Shown here: positions 1 to 8,977 of the stretch, in pieces | Layout: every line of letters begins with the position of its first letter | How positions within the stretch are numbered: position 1 is the first letter of the stretch | Origin: Chloroflexota bacterium | Lineage (GTDB): Bacteria; Chloroflexota; Dehalococcoidia; Lucifugimonadales; Lucifugimonadaceae | Direction of reading: 5' to 3' | Assembly: GCA_022564545.1 (NCBI GenBank) | Contig: JADFLG010000004.1 | Coordinates: 1 to 52,841 of the forward strand | Length of the DNA stretch: 52,841 nt | Notes under the pieces: model-generated | Told to the model about the DNA's origin: nothing | Database searches by the model: none | Seen by the model: only the letters and a program-made list of their open reading frames with translations | Made by a program: the position numbers and the translations under genes

Positions 1-2
1 GC

Positions 3-143
3 AAATCCCCGGTACACGCTCGAAGATTAGAGGGGTTCCACGCTGATACCGGCAATCCAGGCGGAATGCTCGAAGCGGCTATTCACGTTGCGAAGCATGA
101 CCCGTCACTTGCCGGCATCGTGAAGCGGGCCCTGGCCGAGTAG
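3..143 (+). CDS. C-terminal fragment of an unidentified protein (5' end outside window)
   Basis: The frame is open from the first full codon to a TAG at 141-143, giving about 46 residues that end in an Ala/Lys-rich helix-like tail (GIVKRALAE). The other two + frames hit stops within 45 bases. The fragment is too short to assign to a family. The IS3-family element and the dispersed repeat it entered begin just downstream, so the gene itself appears to end naturally before the insertion. Confidence 0.45.
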   Translation, partial: KSPVHARRLEGFHADTGNPGGMLEAAIHVAKHDPSLAGIVKRALAE

Positions 144-192
144 TGTCCTGTCCTCCCTCCCTCGCAGGGAGGCGGGTGAACTGCCCCGGGTT

Positions 193-1439
<1,247 letters not shown>

Positions 1440-1486
1440 TCCATCCTCTCAAGGATTAGAGTCTCCAACTTTCCCGGGGCGGTTCA

Positions 1487-1747
1487 CCCACTTGTGGGTG
1501 CGGTCGCGGGTGAAAGTTTTCGACCGTGGCATAAACTACTCAACCGCCAAAAAAACCCCTGTCATTGCGAGGAAGCCCCTGGCTGACGTGGCAATCGCTA
1601 TCCAAACCGGCAGCCCGATCGACTAAACCAGCGTTATCCTCACCTGAGCACAGGGCCGCTCCGGTCCTTCGAGCCGACCGGGACACAGGTGAATATGGAG
1701 CACCCGCTCACCCGCGGCCCAATAATTAACCTGTAAGGAACGAGCAC
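1487..1747. other. Intergenic region between the IS3 element and the mannonate-dehydratase-like gene
   Basis: It holds the right half of the split palindromic repeat (to about 1535) and a solo partial copy of a second dispersed repeat at 1561-1596 (GTCATTGCGAGGAAG, then GACGTGGCAATC). The leader of the next gene follows, with AAGGA at 1736-1740. No other gene is visible. Confidence 0.6.
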
Positions 1748-2725
1748 ATGTATCTGGGAACACAGGGGCAACCTGATGACGAAGACGAACTGAAAGTGCT
1801 GAGCCAGCTCGGCGTCAATCACGTCTCGTCCGACCCGCCAGGCCACTGGACAACGTGGGACCGGCAGGCGTTCGAGGCCCACCGGGACCGTCTTGCCGGG
1901 TTTGGGATAGAGCTGGACATGTCGCTGATGCCGCTGGGCTCGCGCGCCGCGTTCGAGAACGACGCATCTCACGTGTTCCTTGGCCCGAGTGACGAACGAG
2001 ATCGGGAGATCGACCAGATCTGCCAGCTGGTTGAAGCCGCGGGCGCCGCCGGAATCAGGGCGCTCCGTTACAACATCACTATCCTCGGACACATGCGGAC
2101 CGAGCCCCGGTACGGGCGCGGCGGGGCGCAGCTTTCATCGTTCGATTACTCGAAACTGAACCAATCGCTGGGAGAGTTCGAAGGCGGTGCCGCCAATGCT
2201 GACGAAATGTGGGGGCGCATAGACCACTTCCTGGGCAGGGTGGTCCCGGTCGCTGAAGCGAGCAAAATACAGATGGCGTGTCACCCACAGGACCCCGGCA
2301 TCGGCGACAGGCTCTACCGCGGCGTTGCGCGCGTGATGGGGACGGTCGAAGGGCTAAAGAAGTTTGTATCGATGCACGAAAGCCCGTTTCACGGCCTCAA
2401 CTTCTGCCAGGGCACAGTATCGGAAATGCTCGAGGACCCCGGTGAGGATATCTACGACGTAATCCGATACTTCGGCGAGCGAGAGAAGATTTTCAACGTC
2501 CATTTCCGCAACATTAAAGGCGGATTTCTCGACTTCACCGAGGTCTTCCCCGACGAGGGCGACATAGACATGCTGAAGGCCCTCAATGTCTATCGCGAGG
2601 TAGGCTACAAATACATGCTGATGCCCGACCACGTACCCGGCATCGCAGGCGACAACGCAAGAAGAGTCGGCTTCGCATACTGTTACGGCTACATCAATGC
2701 GGCTCTGCAGGCGGTAAACAATTGA
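1748..2725 (+). CDS. Mannonate dehydratase-like TIM-barrel enzyme (UxuA family)
   Basis: This 325-residue protein is probably a D-mannonate dehydratase, making 2-keto-3-deoxygluconate from mannonate, or a close relative. The xylose-isomerase-like barrel has a metal-site segment MACHPQDPG (about residues 175-183) like the family's H-P-x-D-P element. It also has NVHFRNIKGG followed by FTEVFPDEGDIDML, and a C-terminal YMLMPDHVPG that matches the UxuA PDH block. ATG 1748 follows AAGGAACGAGCAC. It overlaps the next gene by 4 nt (TTGA). It sits at the head of a sugar-acid uptake and catabolism block. Other sugar-phosphate isomerase/epimerase activities are possible. Confidence 0.7.
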   Translation: MYLGTQGQPDDEDELKVLSQLGVNHVSSDPPGHWTTWDRQAFEAHRDRLAGFGIELDMSLMPLGSRAAFENDASHVFLGPSDERDREIDQICQLVEAAGAAGIRALRYNITILGHMRTEPRYGRGGAQLSSFDYSKLNQSLGEFEGGAANADEMWGRIDHFLGRVVPVAEASKIQMACHPQDPGIGDRLYRGVARVMGTVEGLKKFVSMHESPFHGLNFCQGTVSEMLEDPGEDIYDVIRYFGEREKIFNVHFRNIKGGFLDFTEVFPDEGDIDMLKALNVYREVGYKYMLMPDHVPGIAGDNARRVGFAYCYGYINAALQAVNN

Positions 2726-3189
2726 CCGACGCCAATCGAAAAGCGTTCCTGTACAAGACCGGCACGTCCGAAGCCTCGGCTGCGATTCTGGCGGTGCGCA
2801 TCATCGTTGGCCTGCCGATTGGCCTGGTCGCCGGTTTCGTCGGCAACATCTTTAACAGCATTGCGGTTCCCTCCCCCGTCCCGGGTGATATATCGGCGTT
2901 CCTTGCGCGAATGGCCGTTATCGGAGCGTTCGCCGCTACAGGCGCAATGATTGCGTGGTTCAACCTGTTCGAATCGAAGCGCGGCGCGCTGCTCGTATGG
3001 TCGGTGGCCGTCGTTGGAGGAGTGCTGGGTGCTCTAGCCGCGTACTACATCGGCGACAGATACATCGACCACCCCGATGTGTACATCCTCAATCAGCGCC
3101 TTTCGCAGGCCGTGCTGTTTGGCGCTGCACTCGGAGCAAACGTGATGTCGACCGTTCTTGCCATCGCAACATCACGGCTGGCCAGATAA
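2722..3189 (+). CDS. Small four-helix integral membrane protein, unknown function
   Basis: This 155-residue protein starts at a TTG that overlaps the upstream stop codon (TTGA), so it is probably translationally coupled to the mannonate-dehydratase-like gene. Four hydrophobic segments are visible, at roughly residues 15-45, 55-85, 90-115 and 130-152 (for example VGGVLGALAAYYIG and GAALGANVMSTVLAIA). Small residues are frequent in the helices. I do not recognise a family. A helper role in transport or membrane anchoring is only suggested by the context. Confidence 0.6.
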   Translation: MTDANRKAFLYKTGTSEASAAILAVRIIVGLPIGLVAGFVGNIFNSIAVPSPVPGDISAFLARMAVIGAFAATGAMIAWFNLFESKRGALLVWSVAVVGGVLGALAAYYIGDRYIDHPDVYILNQRLSQAVLFGAALGANVMSTVLAIATSRLAR

Positions 3190-3353
3190 CTGTGAGCCCG
3201 ACAGTTGAAAGCTCTTCCGGTCCGGTCGGAGACGCCCCCCCCCAAAAAAAAAGACGCCCGCATGTCTGCCATCGTCCGCACAACCGGAGAACACCTATGT
3301 TGGTGCCAGCAGTCTGACGGCGAACCTCGAACAATTTGCGGGTCTTTGAATCT

Positions 3354-3461
3354 GGCTTCAGCACATCTTGTTGTCGATTGACACCCCATTCGACACCCAT
3401 GTATGGTGCGCCACGTCTGGGGCAGTGTGCAGCCAGCATCTGTTGACAACCGGTGCGTGGG
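3354..3461 (+). repeat. Promoter/leader repeat, copy A (upstream of SBP 1)
   Basis: This is about 108 bp, roughly 85-88% identical by eye to 8817-8925. It includes a fully conserved core (CACCCATGTATGGTGCGCC and GTGCAGCCAGCATCTGTTGA). Both copies lie directly upstream of dipeptide-type SBP lipoprotein genes on the same strand. The distance to the gene start differs (about 340 nt here, about 50 nt in copy B). Confidence 0.8.
3378..3407 (+). promoter_or_regulatory. Sigma70-type promoter in repeat copy A
   Basis: A perfect -35 TTGACA (3378-3383), an 18-nt spacer and a -10 TATGGT (3402-3407; 4/6) sit inside the conserved repeat. The same hexamers and the same spacer length recur in copy B. The spacer bases themselves vary more than the core. 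Confidence 0.6.
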
Positions 3462-3582
3462 TCCGCTCCTCGGCCTGCTCATCGGCAGACGTGGTTCGGT
3501 CAGCGGTATGGTTCTCGGGCACGGTCTCGCTCCTTCATCTGGAATCTATCCCAGGGAGCTCAAACACGCCGATCTCTCTCTT

Positions 3583-3598
3583 ATTTCAGGCCTGAAAT
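3583..3598. promoter_or_regulatory. Perfect 16-bp palindrome, operator candidate
   Basis: ATTTCAGGCCTGAAAT lies about 175 bp downstream of the predicted promoter and 205 bp before the SBP start. A dimeric repressor could bind it, or it could fold in the transcript. Neither is shown. Confidence 0.3.
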
Positions 3599-3802
3599 CC
3601 GTACCACTTTTGCTGCTGGCCTGCACACGTGATAAAGTCCCGCAAAATGCCATTGATTCTCATTGATGCAATCGGACAGTTCCGGTTGGGTGAGCAGCGC
3701 AATGGAAGGCTATTTTTGGAGAGATCTGACGGCACCAGATACTTTGAGGATCTGAAAAGTGACGCATTCACACATCGTGATGAGGCACACGGGAGGCTAA
3801 GA

Positions 3803-5629
3803 ATGAGATTTGAGATCAGTAGATTGAAATTCAAATGGTTGCTCCCCGCATTAATTGCCGGGGCAACGCTGGCCATCGTGGCCTGTGGGGGTGAAGCCGC
3901 CACCACGATTGTCGAGACCGTCATCGTAGAAAAACAAATTCCTGGAGAGAGGGTCGTCGAGACTGTAATAGTAACGATAAAAGGCGATACGATCGTAGTG
4001 ACCGCTACTCCTGGTCCCGCCAGTGATGTTGCGCCACCTGGCGCGCCATCGGGCACGCTAACGGTCGCCTGGCCAGCGGTCTTCTCGTTCGTCGGCATTC
4101 CATCGGCGAATGGGGGACGGCAGGGTGAGCGTCTTGTGTGGCTTGGAATACACGAAACTGCTAACCGCATGAATGCCGCCGCTCAGATCGTCCCGCATCT
4201 TGCTGAGAGCTGGGTTATCTCGACAGACGGCCTTCGCCAAACTGTAAAGTTCCGCCAGGGTATCCAGTTCCATGGGGGCTGGGGCGAAATGACGTCTGCA
4301 GACTGGAAGTGGACGGCAGACGACCAGTGGCAGGGGAAACCGACCTCCAACCACGGTGGTCAGTTTATAGCGACGACTTACCTTGATGAAACGAGGATTA
4401 TCGACAAGTACACCATCGAGTTCGTTCTGAACACGCCCAACTCGTTCTTCAAGGAGTACTACGGCAGCATTCGTGATGACGTCGCACTCGCGGTTTACAG
4501 TAAGAACCGGGTGGATACCCTGGGCGTCGAAGCGGCTAAGACAGAACTGCCGGACGGTGGTACCGGCCCGTACATGGTTGACAAGTGGATATCCGATAAC
4601 GAGATCGTGATCAAGGCGTTCCCGGACTACTGGGGCGATCAACCCGAGTACGAAACGATCAAAATCGTCCAGATATCGGAGCCATCGACCGTCCTTGCCG
4701 CCCTTGCGACTGGCGAGATCGACGCCTCAAAGGTGGCGGTAACCCAGCGCAGCCGCGTTGAGGCCGACGGGCTTGAGGTCCGCAGTGCGGGGCTCGGTTT
4801 TGCGAGTTTCACCGTTTCCGGACAGTTCTGCTTTACCGAGTACCTGGGGGAGACGATACCAACCCGGCCTGGATACGATCCGACTCTCCCATGGGTAGGC
4901 GACTGCAACGATCCTGCCTCGCTGGAGACGGCGAAACAGGTGAGGTTGGCTTTGTCCATGGCTATCGACCGGCAGGCTCTTGTTGACGTGATCGCGGGCG
5001 GTGAAGGCCGGCCGAGTTACGTCCAGATGCTGCAGGGCTTCTTCGCCGACCGTTACATGCAGCCAGACTGGGTTGTTCCTTTCGATCCCGAAGGTGCCAT
5101 GAAGATCATCTCGGATGCCGGGTACCCTAACGGGTTTGATTTCCAGCTCGTATGCAGTTCGGCTGGTCACCCGCTGCTCAACGAGTTCTGCGATAGCGTA
5201 GCCGGGATGTGGGATGCCATCGGCCTCACGCCTAAAATTCAACGGATAGCCGATGACGCGCTCCGCGTGCAACTGGTTGACCGTTCGTTCAACGGGATCA
5301 GGATCGGCGTCGGGACTGGCGTCACACCGATTCCAGAGGCGAGAGGATTCGGTGAAAATCCGCTGTCGGCGTACAACTCCGGGTACGAAGTTCCCGGGTT
5401 GCTGGTACATGTAGCTGCGGCGGCCCTCGCAACTACGCCAGCCCAACTCGACCTGATTCGAAACAGGCAGTACGCGTGGGCGTTTGATCAACAGCTGAAC
5501 GTCCCGTTGATCGAATTCAACGAAATCTACGCCGTCAACTCCGACAAGATCGGAGAGTGGCCGAGAACACCGTTCAATGGTCACGCGTCGGAACTGATGG
5601 ACTTTGAGCACCTGCAAAAGCCTCGTTAG
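3803..5629 (+). CDS. ABC transporter substrate-binding lipoprotein, SBP_bac_5 (dipeptide/oligopeptide) family
   Basis: This 608-residue extracytoplasmic binding protein belongs to an ABC importer of the peptide/oligosaccharide class. ATG 3803 is chosen because GGGAGG lies 6 nt upstream and a lipoprotein signal peptide follows, with lipobox I-V-A-C at C28. Next comes a V/E-rich linker of repeated IVETVIVE-like strands (about residues 34-65), then the SBP_bac_5 domain (PHLAESWVISTDG, VKFRQGIQFHGG, ALSMAIDRQAL). The mature protein should be lipid-anchored on the outer face of the membrane. Two permease genes follow at once. Substrate unknown; catabolic neighbours suggest sugar acids or oligosaccharides as well as peptides. 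Confidence 0.88.
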   Translation: MRFEISRLKFKWLLPALIAGATLAIVACGGEAATTIVETVIVEKQIPGERVVETVIVTIKGDTIVVTATPGPASDVAPPGAPSGTLTVAWPAVFSFVGIPSANGGRQGERLVWLGIHETANRMNAAAQIVPHLAESWVISTDGLRQTVKFRQGIQFHGGWGEMTSADWKWTADDQWQGKPTSNHGGQFIATTYLDETRIIDKYTIEFVLNTPNSFFKEYYGSIRDDVALAVYSKNRVDTLGVEAAKTELPDGGTGPYMVDKWISDNEIVIKAFPDYWGDQPEYETIKIVQISEPSTVLAALATGEIDASKVAVTQRSRVEADGLEVRSAGLGFASFTVSGQFCFTEYLGETIPTRPGYDPTLPWVGDCNDPASLETAKQVRLALSMAIDRQALVDVIAGGEGRPSYVQMLQGFFADRYMQPDWVVPFDPEGAMKIISDAGYPNGFDFQLVCSSAGHPLLNEFCDSVAGMWDAIGLTPKIQRIADDALRVQLVDRSFNGIRIGVGTGVTPIPEARGFGENPLSAYNSGYEVPGLLVHVAAAALATTPAQLDLIRNRQYAWAFDQQLNVPLIEFNEIYAVNSDKIGEWPRTPFNGHASELMDFEHLQKPR

Positions 5630-5640
5630 TTGAACTAACA

Positions 5641-5666
5641 ACTGTGGCAACTTCAGGTGCCACAGT
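5641..5666 (+). other. Stem-loop between SBP 1 and permease
   Basis: Arms ACTGTGGCA (5641-5649) and TGCCACAGT (5658-5666) form a perfect 9-bp stem with an 8-nt loop. No T-tract follows, so this looks like an mRNA 3'-end stabiliser or processing element rather than a full terminator. The SBP 2 operon has a stronger hairpin in the equivalent place. Confidence 0.55.
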
Positions 5667-5788
5667 AAGTGATATGTCGGCTGCGGTCCTCCAGGCAGGG
5701 CCGTGGCCGATATGGTCTTTCAAATCGGTCGTACACGTCCGATGTCTATGTCAGGACCCCGCAACTACGAACGACATGGCGGTTTACG

Positions 5789-6706
5789 TTGCTCTCATTT
5801 CTGAGAAAACGATTGATTACGTCACTGATCGCGGTATTTATCGTAACGGTCGTAATATTCGTTCTGGCCCGCCTGCAGGGTGATCCCAGGACGCTATACA
5901 CAGACGAGAACCTGTCCAAAGAAACATACGATGCCCTGGGAGCGGAACTTGGTCTGGATAAGCCGCTTGTTTATCAGTACTTTATATTCATTCGAAAAGT
6001 GGCGGTCGGTGATCTCGGGAAATCTATCCACCAGCACCTGCCAGTATTCGATATCGTGCTCGCGCGGCTTCCAGCCACGGCAAAACTGGCCGCCGCTGGA
6101 TTCCTGTTCTCGGTAGCTGTCGGTGTCCCACTGGGTGTACTTTCGGCCGTCAAGCGTGGGTCGGGGTGGGATCTGGCGGGCCGTATGTTCGCGGTCCTCG
6201 GTCACGCGCTCCCGTCGTTCTGGATTGCCATCATGATGATCTTCATCATCTCGGTGAAGCTGGATCTGTTGCCTACCTCTCGCGATGGTGGATTCGATCA
6301 TTTCATCCTGCCGTCGATTGCACTGGGATGGGCGGCTGCGGGCGGTCAGATGCGTCTCGTTCGCTCGGCGATGCTCGAGGTGCTCGATTCGCAGTATGTG
6401 ATGCTGGCCCGTGCCAAAGGCGTGACCAAGGAGAGTGTGATTTTCAAGCACGCTCTGAGAAACGCCATCCTGGCACCTCTCACCTTTGCGGGGTTGACTC
6501 TGGGAGGCCTTATCACGGGTGCCATCATCACAGAGACTGTGTTCGCGTGGCCGGGCCTGGGATTGCTGGCAATTAATGCAGTTACGTCTTCTGATTACGC
6601 CGTTCTGCAGGGCGTGATGATTTTTATCACGTTCTTCTATTTATTTGTTTCTTTCGCAGTCGACATGATTTATGCCTGGGCAGATCCGAGAATCCGTTAT
6701 GGATGA
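5789..6706 (+). CDS. ABC transporter permease, DppB/OppB-like
   Basis: This is a membrane subunit of the importer served by SBP 1. It has an N-terminal helix (LITSLIAVFIVTVVIFVLA), the family's GDPR segment, a periplasmic stretch and then a BPD_transp_1 domain. The cytoplasmic EAA loop reads LDSQYVMLARAKGV. About six membrane helices are expected. The start is uncertain: the frame opens from GTG 5669, but the extra 40 residues look non-coding. TTG 5789 gives MLSFLRKRL, which matches the usual start of this family. The 3' end overlaps the next gene by 8 nt. Confidence 0.85.
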   Translation: MLSFLRKRLITSLIAVFIVTVVIFVLARLQGDPRTLYTDENLSKETYDALGAELGLDKPLVYQYFIFIRKVAVGDLGKSIHQHLPVFDIVLARLPATAKLAAAGFLFSVAVGVPLGVLSAVKRGSGWDLAGRMFAVLGHALPSFWIAIMMIFIISVKLDLLPTSRDGGFDHFILPSIALGWAAAGGQMRLVRSAMLEVLDSQYVMLARAKGVTKESVIFKHALRNAILAPLTFAGLTLGGLITGAIITETVFAWPGLGLLAINAVTSSDYAVLQGVMIFITFFYLFVSFAVDMIYAWADPRIRYG

Positions 6707-7616
6707 TTCCCAAAATCTCGAATCCGTGGACGTGCTGACCGGGGCGCCGCCGAGTCGCAAATTCAGAGTCCATCTGCGATACCTGCGATTCTTGCGCACT
6801 TACCCGATCTTTTCCGTTGTGATTCTTTCAACCCTCGTATTTGCCGCGGTGACTGCTTCCTGGATTGCTCCGTTCCCTGAGCGGTACGGGCAGCTGCGTG
6901 ACCGGCACGCGGAACCGGCGATATTTGGCGGTGAAGGAGGCCATCTGCTGGGCGCGGACAGTGTTGGTCGAGACATCTATTCCCGGTTGCTTTTCGGAGC
7001 CCGGGTTTCACTGATTATCGCCGTGGGCACAATACTCATCGCGGGGTCGTTCGGCACCACACTGGGTCTCATCTCGGGTTGGTATGGAGGATGGATTGAT
7101 GAGGCGATAATGCGCCTTGTCGACGCCATGAACGCCATCCCCGTGATTTTAGTCGCGCTCGTACTCGCGGTGGCGGTCGGGCAGAGTTTCTGGCTTTTGC
7201 TTGGCATTTTGTCAGTGGGACTATGGCCGGGTTTCGCGCGCCAGGTGCGGGCTGAGACGCTGAGTCTCAAGGAGCGAGATTATGTGGATATGGCAAAGGT
7301 GGGGGGAGCCTCCACCGGCCGAATCCTCTATCGCCACATCCTGCCCGGACTGTTCAGCACTGTCGTCGTTGTCTCGACCAACCTGGTAGGCACGGTGATC
7401 CTGGCGGAAGCAGGATTGAGTTTCCTTGGGGTAGGAGTCCCACCACCAACGCCGTCGTGGGGCGGGATGATCGCGGACGGCCGCCTGTATCTCACCGACG
7501 CATGGTGGGTAAGCGCATTCCCAGGCATTGCCATAGGGCTCACGGTTACCTCACTGGTTTTCCTCGGAGACTGGCTGCGCGACCACCTCGATCCGCGACT
7601 ACGCCAACTGGAATAA
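6699..7616 (+). CDS. ABC transporter permease, DppC/OppC-like
   Basis: This 305-residue second permease pairs with the DppB-like one. An OppC_N helix (about residues 33-55) and the family's LLGADSVGRDIYSRLLFGAR segment precede the BPD_transp_1 domain. The EAA loop reads LSLKERDYVDMAKVGGAST. ATG 6699 overlaps the upstream stop by 8 nt, indicating translational coupling; an alternative in-frame ATG at 6672 lies deeper inside the upstream gene. No ATPase gene follows, so the nucleotide-binding subunits must be encoded elsewhere. Confidence 0.88.
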   Translation: MDDSQNLESVDVLTGAPPSRKFRVHLRYLRFLRTYPIFSVVILSTLVFAAVTASWIAPFPERYGQLRDRHAEPAIFGGEGGHLLGADSVGRDIYSRLLFGARVSLIIAVGTILIAGSFGTTLGLISGWYGGWIDEAIMRLVDAMNAIPVILVALVLAVAVGQSFWLLLGILSVGLWPGFARQVRAETLSLKERDYVDMAKVGGASTGRILYRHILPGLFSTVVVVSTNLVGTVILAEAGLSFLGVGVPPPTPSWGGMIADGRLYLTDAWWVSAFPGIAIGLTVTSLVFLGDWLRDHLDPRLRQLE

Positions 7617-7707
7617 CGAGGAATAACCCGGAATAGCCAGAAACCAGAAATAACACGTCTGCCTGCGACTTGAGGGGCAGATTCGCAAATACCAAGGGAG
7701 GATTATC

Positions 7708-8805
7708 GTGAAGGTCACAGATGTTCGAGCTGAAGTCTACCGCTGGCCCCGGCGCACGCCCATCACGAATGGACTGTACACGTACACCCATTCCGGAATC
7801 AACGCGGTCTTCATAGAAACTGATGAGGGAGTAACCGGAGTGGGGTTGGGATCAGGGATTCAGGATGCCCCCAAGGTTGGCGTGGCGATTCTTGAGCATC
7901 TCAAACAGCACATCATCGGCAAGGACCCCCTGGACATAGAACGGCACTGGCATGAGATGTGGCGCCCCAAACTGGTGGGGCGTCGCGGAATCACGACGCG
8001 CGTGCTCAGCGGGATTGACATTGCCCTCTGGGACCTCAAAGCGAAGATCGCTGGAATGCCGCTGTACAAGCTACTGGGTGGATTCACTAACTCAGTCGAC
8101 ACCTACATCGCCGGGGGCTATTACGAAGAGGGCAAAGGACTCCGTGAACTGGCTCTCGAAATGGAGCGCAACATTGAGCTTGGCGCCACTGCTGTAAAAA
8201 TGAAAGTAGGCGGTGTACCAATTAATGAAGACGTCGAGCGTGTGCGCACGGTGCGAGAAGCTGTCGGACCTGACGTGAAGGTAATGGTCGATGCAAACAA
8301 CGCTTATCGTCACTACCAGGCCATCGAGTTTGCCCGGAAGGTAGAGAAGTACGATGTGTTCTGGTTCGAGGAGCCTGTAGAGCCCGATGATTACATTGGC
8401 CAGCGCGAAATCACCAGGGCAACGGGGGTTCCTGTGGCTGCCGGTGAGAACGAGTACACCAAGTACGGATTCCGGGACATGATTAACCACCGGGCCGTAG
8501 ACATTCTCCAGCCAGACGCCTTGATCCTGGGCGGCATAACGGAATTCATGAAGGTCGCCGCACTTGCGCAGGCAAACGACCTGGATATAGCGCCGCACGG
8601 CAATCAGTACGTCCATATCCACCTTGTTGCCGCGATACCAAACGGACTCATATTGGAGTATTACCGCGACTCGGTCGATCCGATGCACGGGAAGATCTAC
8701 AAGGATGAACTGGAAATAAAAGACGGTCGTGTATACGCGCCCGACAGGCCGGGACTCGGCATAGAGATAAACAGGGAGGCACTCGCTGAATATCGAGTGG
8801 CGTAA
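7708..8805 (+). CDS. Mandelate racemase/muconate-lactonizing enzyme family protein (enolase superfamily)
   Basis: This 365-residue enzyme would abstract the alpha-proton of a carboxylate, probably a sugar acid, through an Mg-stabilised enolate. The residues fit the superfamily: KxK at K164/K166, metal ligands D195 (MVDANN), E221 (FEEP) and E247 (AAGEN), and general base H297 (IAPHG). This suggests a mandelate-racemase-subgroup dehydratase or racemase. GTG 7708 follows a strong AAGGGAGG. It lies between the two importer sets. Exact substrate cannot be read from sequence; galactonate- or gluconate-type dehydratase activity is plausible given the neighbours. Confidence 0.85.
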   Translation: MKVTDVRAEVYRWPRRTPITNGLYTYTHSGINAVFIETDEGVTGVGLGSGIQDAPKVGVAILEHLKQHIIGKDPLDIERHWHEMWRPKLVGRRGITTRVLSGIDIALWDLKAKIAGMPLYKLLGGFTNSVDTYIAGGYYEEGKGLRELALEMERNIELGATAVKMKVGGVPINEDVERVRTVREAVGPDVKVMVDANNAYRHYQAIEFARKVEKYDVFWFEEPVEPDDYIGQREITRATGVPVAAGENEYTKYGFRDMINHRAVDILQPDALILGGITEFMKVAALAQANDLDIAPHGNQYVHIHLVAAIPNGLILEYYRDSVDPMHGKIYKDELEIKDGRVYAPDRPGLGIEINREALAEYRVA

Positions 8806-8816
8806 CCGTAGCAACT

Positions 8817-8925
8817 TGGCGTCAGTACGTCTCGTTCTCGATTGACACCTCGTTCGGCACCCATGTATGGTGCGCCACGTCTGGGACGGTGTGCAGCCAG
8901 CATCTGTTGATACCCGGTGCACGGG
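8817..8925 (+). repeat. Promoter/leader repeat, copy B (upstream of SBP 2)
   Basis: This is the second copy of the roughly 108-bp module at 3354-3461. It begins 12 nt after the enolase stop codon and ends about 50 nt before the SBP 2 start. Differences from copy A are scattered substitutions without indels. Confidence 0.8.
8842..8871 (+). promoter_or_regulatory. Sigma70-type promoter in repeat copy B
   Basis: TTGACA (8842-8847), an 18-nt spacer and TATGGT (8866-8871) repeat the architecture of copy A. This would start the SBP 2 transcript at about 8878. Confidence 0.6.
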
Positions 8926-8977
8926 GGCGCGCAGTTTTTTGACACTGATTTTGGAACGTGCCAATAAGGGGCGAAAT

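Larger units (their letters stand above)
3190..3802. other. Long leader/intergenic region upstream of SBP 1
   Basis: This 613-bp region has no convincing gene. It contains a C9A9 homopolymer junction (3235-3252), promoter/leader repeat copy A (3354-3461) and a perfect 16-bp palindrome (3583-3598). A GGGAGG ribosome-binding site at 3791-3796 serves the SBP start at 3803. Open frames reading into the SBP from 3629 lack codon signal and precede the signal peptide. Confidence 0.6.

Noticed and set aside
3089-3482. Minus-strand frames sharing MLAAH(C/R)PRRGAPYMG between 3089-3482 and 8697-8945
   Set aside because: The similarity follows from the 108-bp DNA repeat; conservation fits a promoter/leader better than a short antisense peptide, and flanking residues diverge at once.
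4727-5650. Minus-strand 307-residue frame opposite SBP 1
   Set aside because: Antisense shadow; the + strand protein has a lipobox and SBP motifs.
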